In this document: one piece after another, positions 33,995 to 35,226 of the stretch
Layout of the letters: each line of letters begins with the position of its first letter
Position numbering within the stretch: the first letter of the stretch is position 1
From: an uncultured Eubacterium sp.
GTDB lineage: Bacteria > Bacillota > Clostridia > Lachnospirales > Lachnospiraceae
Direction of reading: 5' to 3'
DNA length: 35,226 nucleotides
NCBI GenBank assembly: GCA_910589665.1
Contig: CAJUTR010000003.1
Span: 176,115-211,340, forward strand
The notes under the pieces: generated by a model
Seen by the model: the letters and a program-made list of their open reading frames with translations, nothing else
Databases searched by the model: none
Told to the model about the DNA's origin: nothing
Position numbers and translations under genes: made by a program

Positions 33995-34027
33995 CATAAA
34001 AAGAGGTGCACCTGTCAGCACCTCTTT
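33995..34027 (-). terminator. Strong hairpin with T-tract between the LRR and MATE genes
   Basis: AAAGAGGTGC (34000-34009) pairs perfectly with GCACCTCTTT (34018-34027). On the minus strand the stem ends in CTCTTTTTATG, a canonical intrinsic terminator for the leucine-rich-repeat gene upstream. It also coincides with the predicted 5' end of the MATE transcript. Confidence 0.8.
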
Positions 34028-34031
34028 CTAA

Positions 34032-34060
34032 ACTATACACCTTATCTGTACAAATTGCAA
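34032..34060 (-). promoter_or_regulatory. Putative promoter toward the MATE gene
   Basis: TTGCAA (34055-34060) and minus-strand TATAGT (34032-34037) are exactly 17 bases apart. The predicted start near 34025 falls at the top of the terminator hairpin. The leader to the MATE ATG would be about 140 bases. Confidence 0.55.
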
Positions 34061-34098
34061 CAGTAAAAACCATTTTTATAGAAATTTAAGGATTACAT

Positions 34099-35093
34099 TT
34101 ATTTCCTTCGGATCTTGCTCTTTTTTAACCCTTTACTACTACCTGAATACCAAAGTAGTTTTTTCAGTTTCCTGCACTGCCGCACATCCAGCGATTTGAG
34201 TCTGTTTTGGCGGCAGTCCAGCTTCTGGATCGTCTGATTCTTTCTCACTTTTAGTGAGCGTATCCTATTATCCCTGCATGTGACAGTTTGTACGTTAATG
34301 TTCCTCAGATCCAGTTTTGTCAAAAAGTTCTGGTCTACCGATATGGTATTGTATTTCCCCCTCGCGGATAAAAGAAGTTTTTTCAGGTCATTGCGCCGGC
34401 ATGAAATCGTCCCTGCTTTGATCTTACGCAGATCCAGTTTCGTCAGCCGGTTATCGTCCAGGCTGATCTTTTGTAAGACACATTGGGCGAAAGCCGTATT
34501 TCTTTCAGTTTGTTTTTCTCTGCTTTAAGTGTCTGTACTTTCACTTTTCTCAGATCCAGCTTTACGAGTTTGTTCCCATACAGGCTGATCTCTTGGTAGG
34601 CTGTATTTGGCGAAAGCATTATCTTTTTCAGACTGTTTTTATCTGCATGGACCGTCTGAACTTTAATTTTTCGCAGATCCAGCTTTGTAAGCTTATTTTC
34701 AATCAAACTTAATGTCTCATAAGAAGCTTGTGTTGATAATTTCACATCGCTTAGCTGGTTCAGGCTTGCCTGAACCTCTTTTAATTTATGATTATTACTC
34801 AGATCTAAAACTTTCACTCCCGTACTTGTACAATCCAAGTATTCCAGATCTGCCAGATCCCCTATATGTATGTCCGACATCGTCACATTGGAAAAGCTAT
34901 ATTTCAGACTCCGGATCTTCGTGCAGCCGCCCAATAACATGTTACACGGTGACCCTGACATTGATACATCCAGTTTCTCCAGCGCCGAAGATCCGCGCAG
35001 ATTGATCTTGCCAATGCGACATCCTTTGCCCTGAAAGGATGTCAGGTTTGTCATTTCACTTAAATCAAGTTCCGACATTTGGACACTCCCCAA
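34099..35093 (-). pseudogene. Leucine-rich-repeat protein gene, frameshifted
   Basis: Two overlapping-frame segments together give about 330 residues of leucine-rich repeats. The clearest unit is 41 residues (two LRRs), for example YQEISLYGNKLVKLDLRKVKV followed by QTLKAEKNKLKEIRLSPN; four successive units are recognisable, so the DNA has a period of about 123 bases. A single missing base near 34471-34474 (TCTTACAAAAG where repeats predict TCTTACCAAAAG) shifts the frame: SPNVSY should continue KISLDDNRLTKLDLRKIK. At the 5' end a well-placed ATG at 35118 (GAGAGG 10 bases before) is one base out of frame across a T6G4 run, hinting at a second shift. No signal peptide is visible, so the start may be incomplete. 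Function unknown. Confidence 0.7.
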
Positions 35094-35226
35094 AAAATCC
35101 CTCCAAACCTAATTTCATTTTTCAAATACCTCTCTATTATTTTCGAATAATAAGCTATTTCTTTTGTGTGATTGATTCGCATATATTTACATATCCTTTG
35201 CATGGCTTTTTCAATTTTCAATCATT

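Noticed and set aside
33882..34073. Open frame of 63 codons upstream of the MATE gene
   Set aside because: It spans the terminator hairpin and the promoter -10, has no clear ribosome site, and the product resembles nothing; more likely leader sequence.

Overview
The window looks like chromosomal DNA from a low-to-moderate-GC Firmicute of the class Clostridia, most plausibly a Lachnospiraceae relative. The evidence is the Gram-positive style of the genes: strong GGAGG-type ribosome sites, a BceAB/BceRS-type resistance module, an arginine-sensitive ArgB with ArgJ, YlmD/PgeF, QueH and a DUF4342-like protein. No rRNA, tRNA, CRISPR array or transposase was found, and no stretch over 300 bases lacks a gene or gene remnant.

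Left part (1-9,030). An AraC-type regulator converges on an arginine biosynthesis operon. The minus-strand order of transcription is argC, argJ, a DNA adenine methyltransferase, a candidate restriction endonuclease, argB, argD. argG is transcribed divergently. The 230 bp between argC and argG holds two well-spaced sigma-A promoters and three ARG-box-like sites. A two-gene AT-rich restriction-modification cassette sits between argJ and argB in the operon's direction.

Centre (9,040-24,960). Almost everything is on the minus strand and concerns sensing and export. There is an MacB/FtsX-type ABC transporter (one ATPase, one intact 847-residue permease, and a second tandem permease copy broken by two single-base shifts in homopolymers). 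It is followed upstream by a response regulator and a kinase without membrane segments. Then come an HD-domain protein and a GNAT acetyltransferase, a complete BceAB-BceRS-like module, and a third two-component system. Putative regulator sites built from the same CTTACA half-site lie before both transporters, as a direct repeat in one and an inverted repeat in the other.

Right part (25,000-35,226). A minus-strand run, pgeF, queH, apbE and a DUF4342-like membrane protein, leads into the third two-component system. A 37-bp tandem repeat spans the queH-apbE junction. A zinc-dependent phospholipase C-like protein is divergent from pgeF. The last 5.7 kb is accessory and partly decayed: an XRE regulator with a zinc ribbon, an internally deleted GNAT, an intact GNAT, a chemotaxis-receptor tail fragment, an AadE-like aminoglycoside adenylyltransferase, a MATE exporter, and a frameshifted leucine-rich-repeat gene at the edge.

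Overall: an amino-acid biosynthesis locus carrying a restriction-modification cassette, next to a dense antimicrobial-peptide sensing and resistance region. All functional names come from reading protein sequence by eye; no database search was run.
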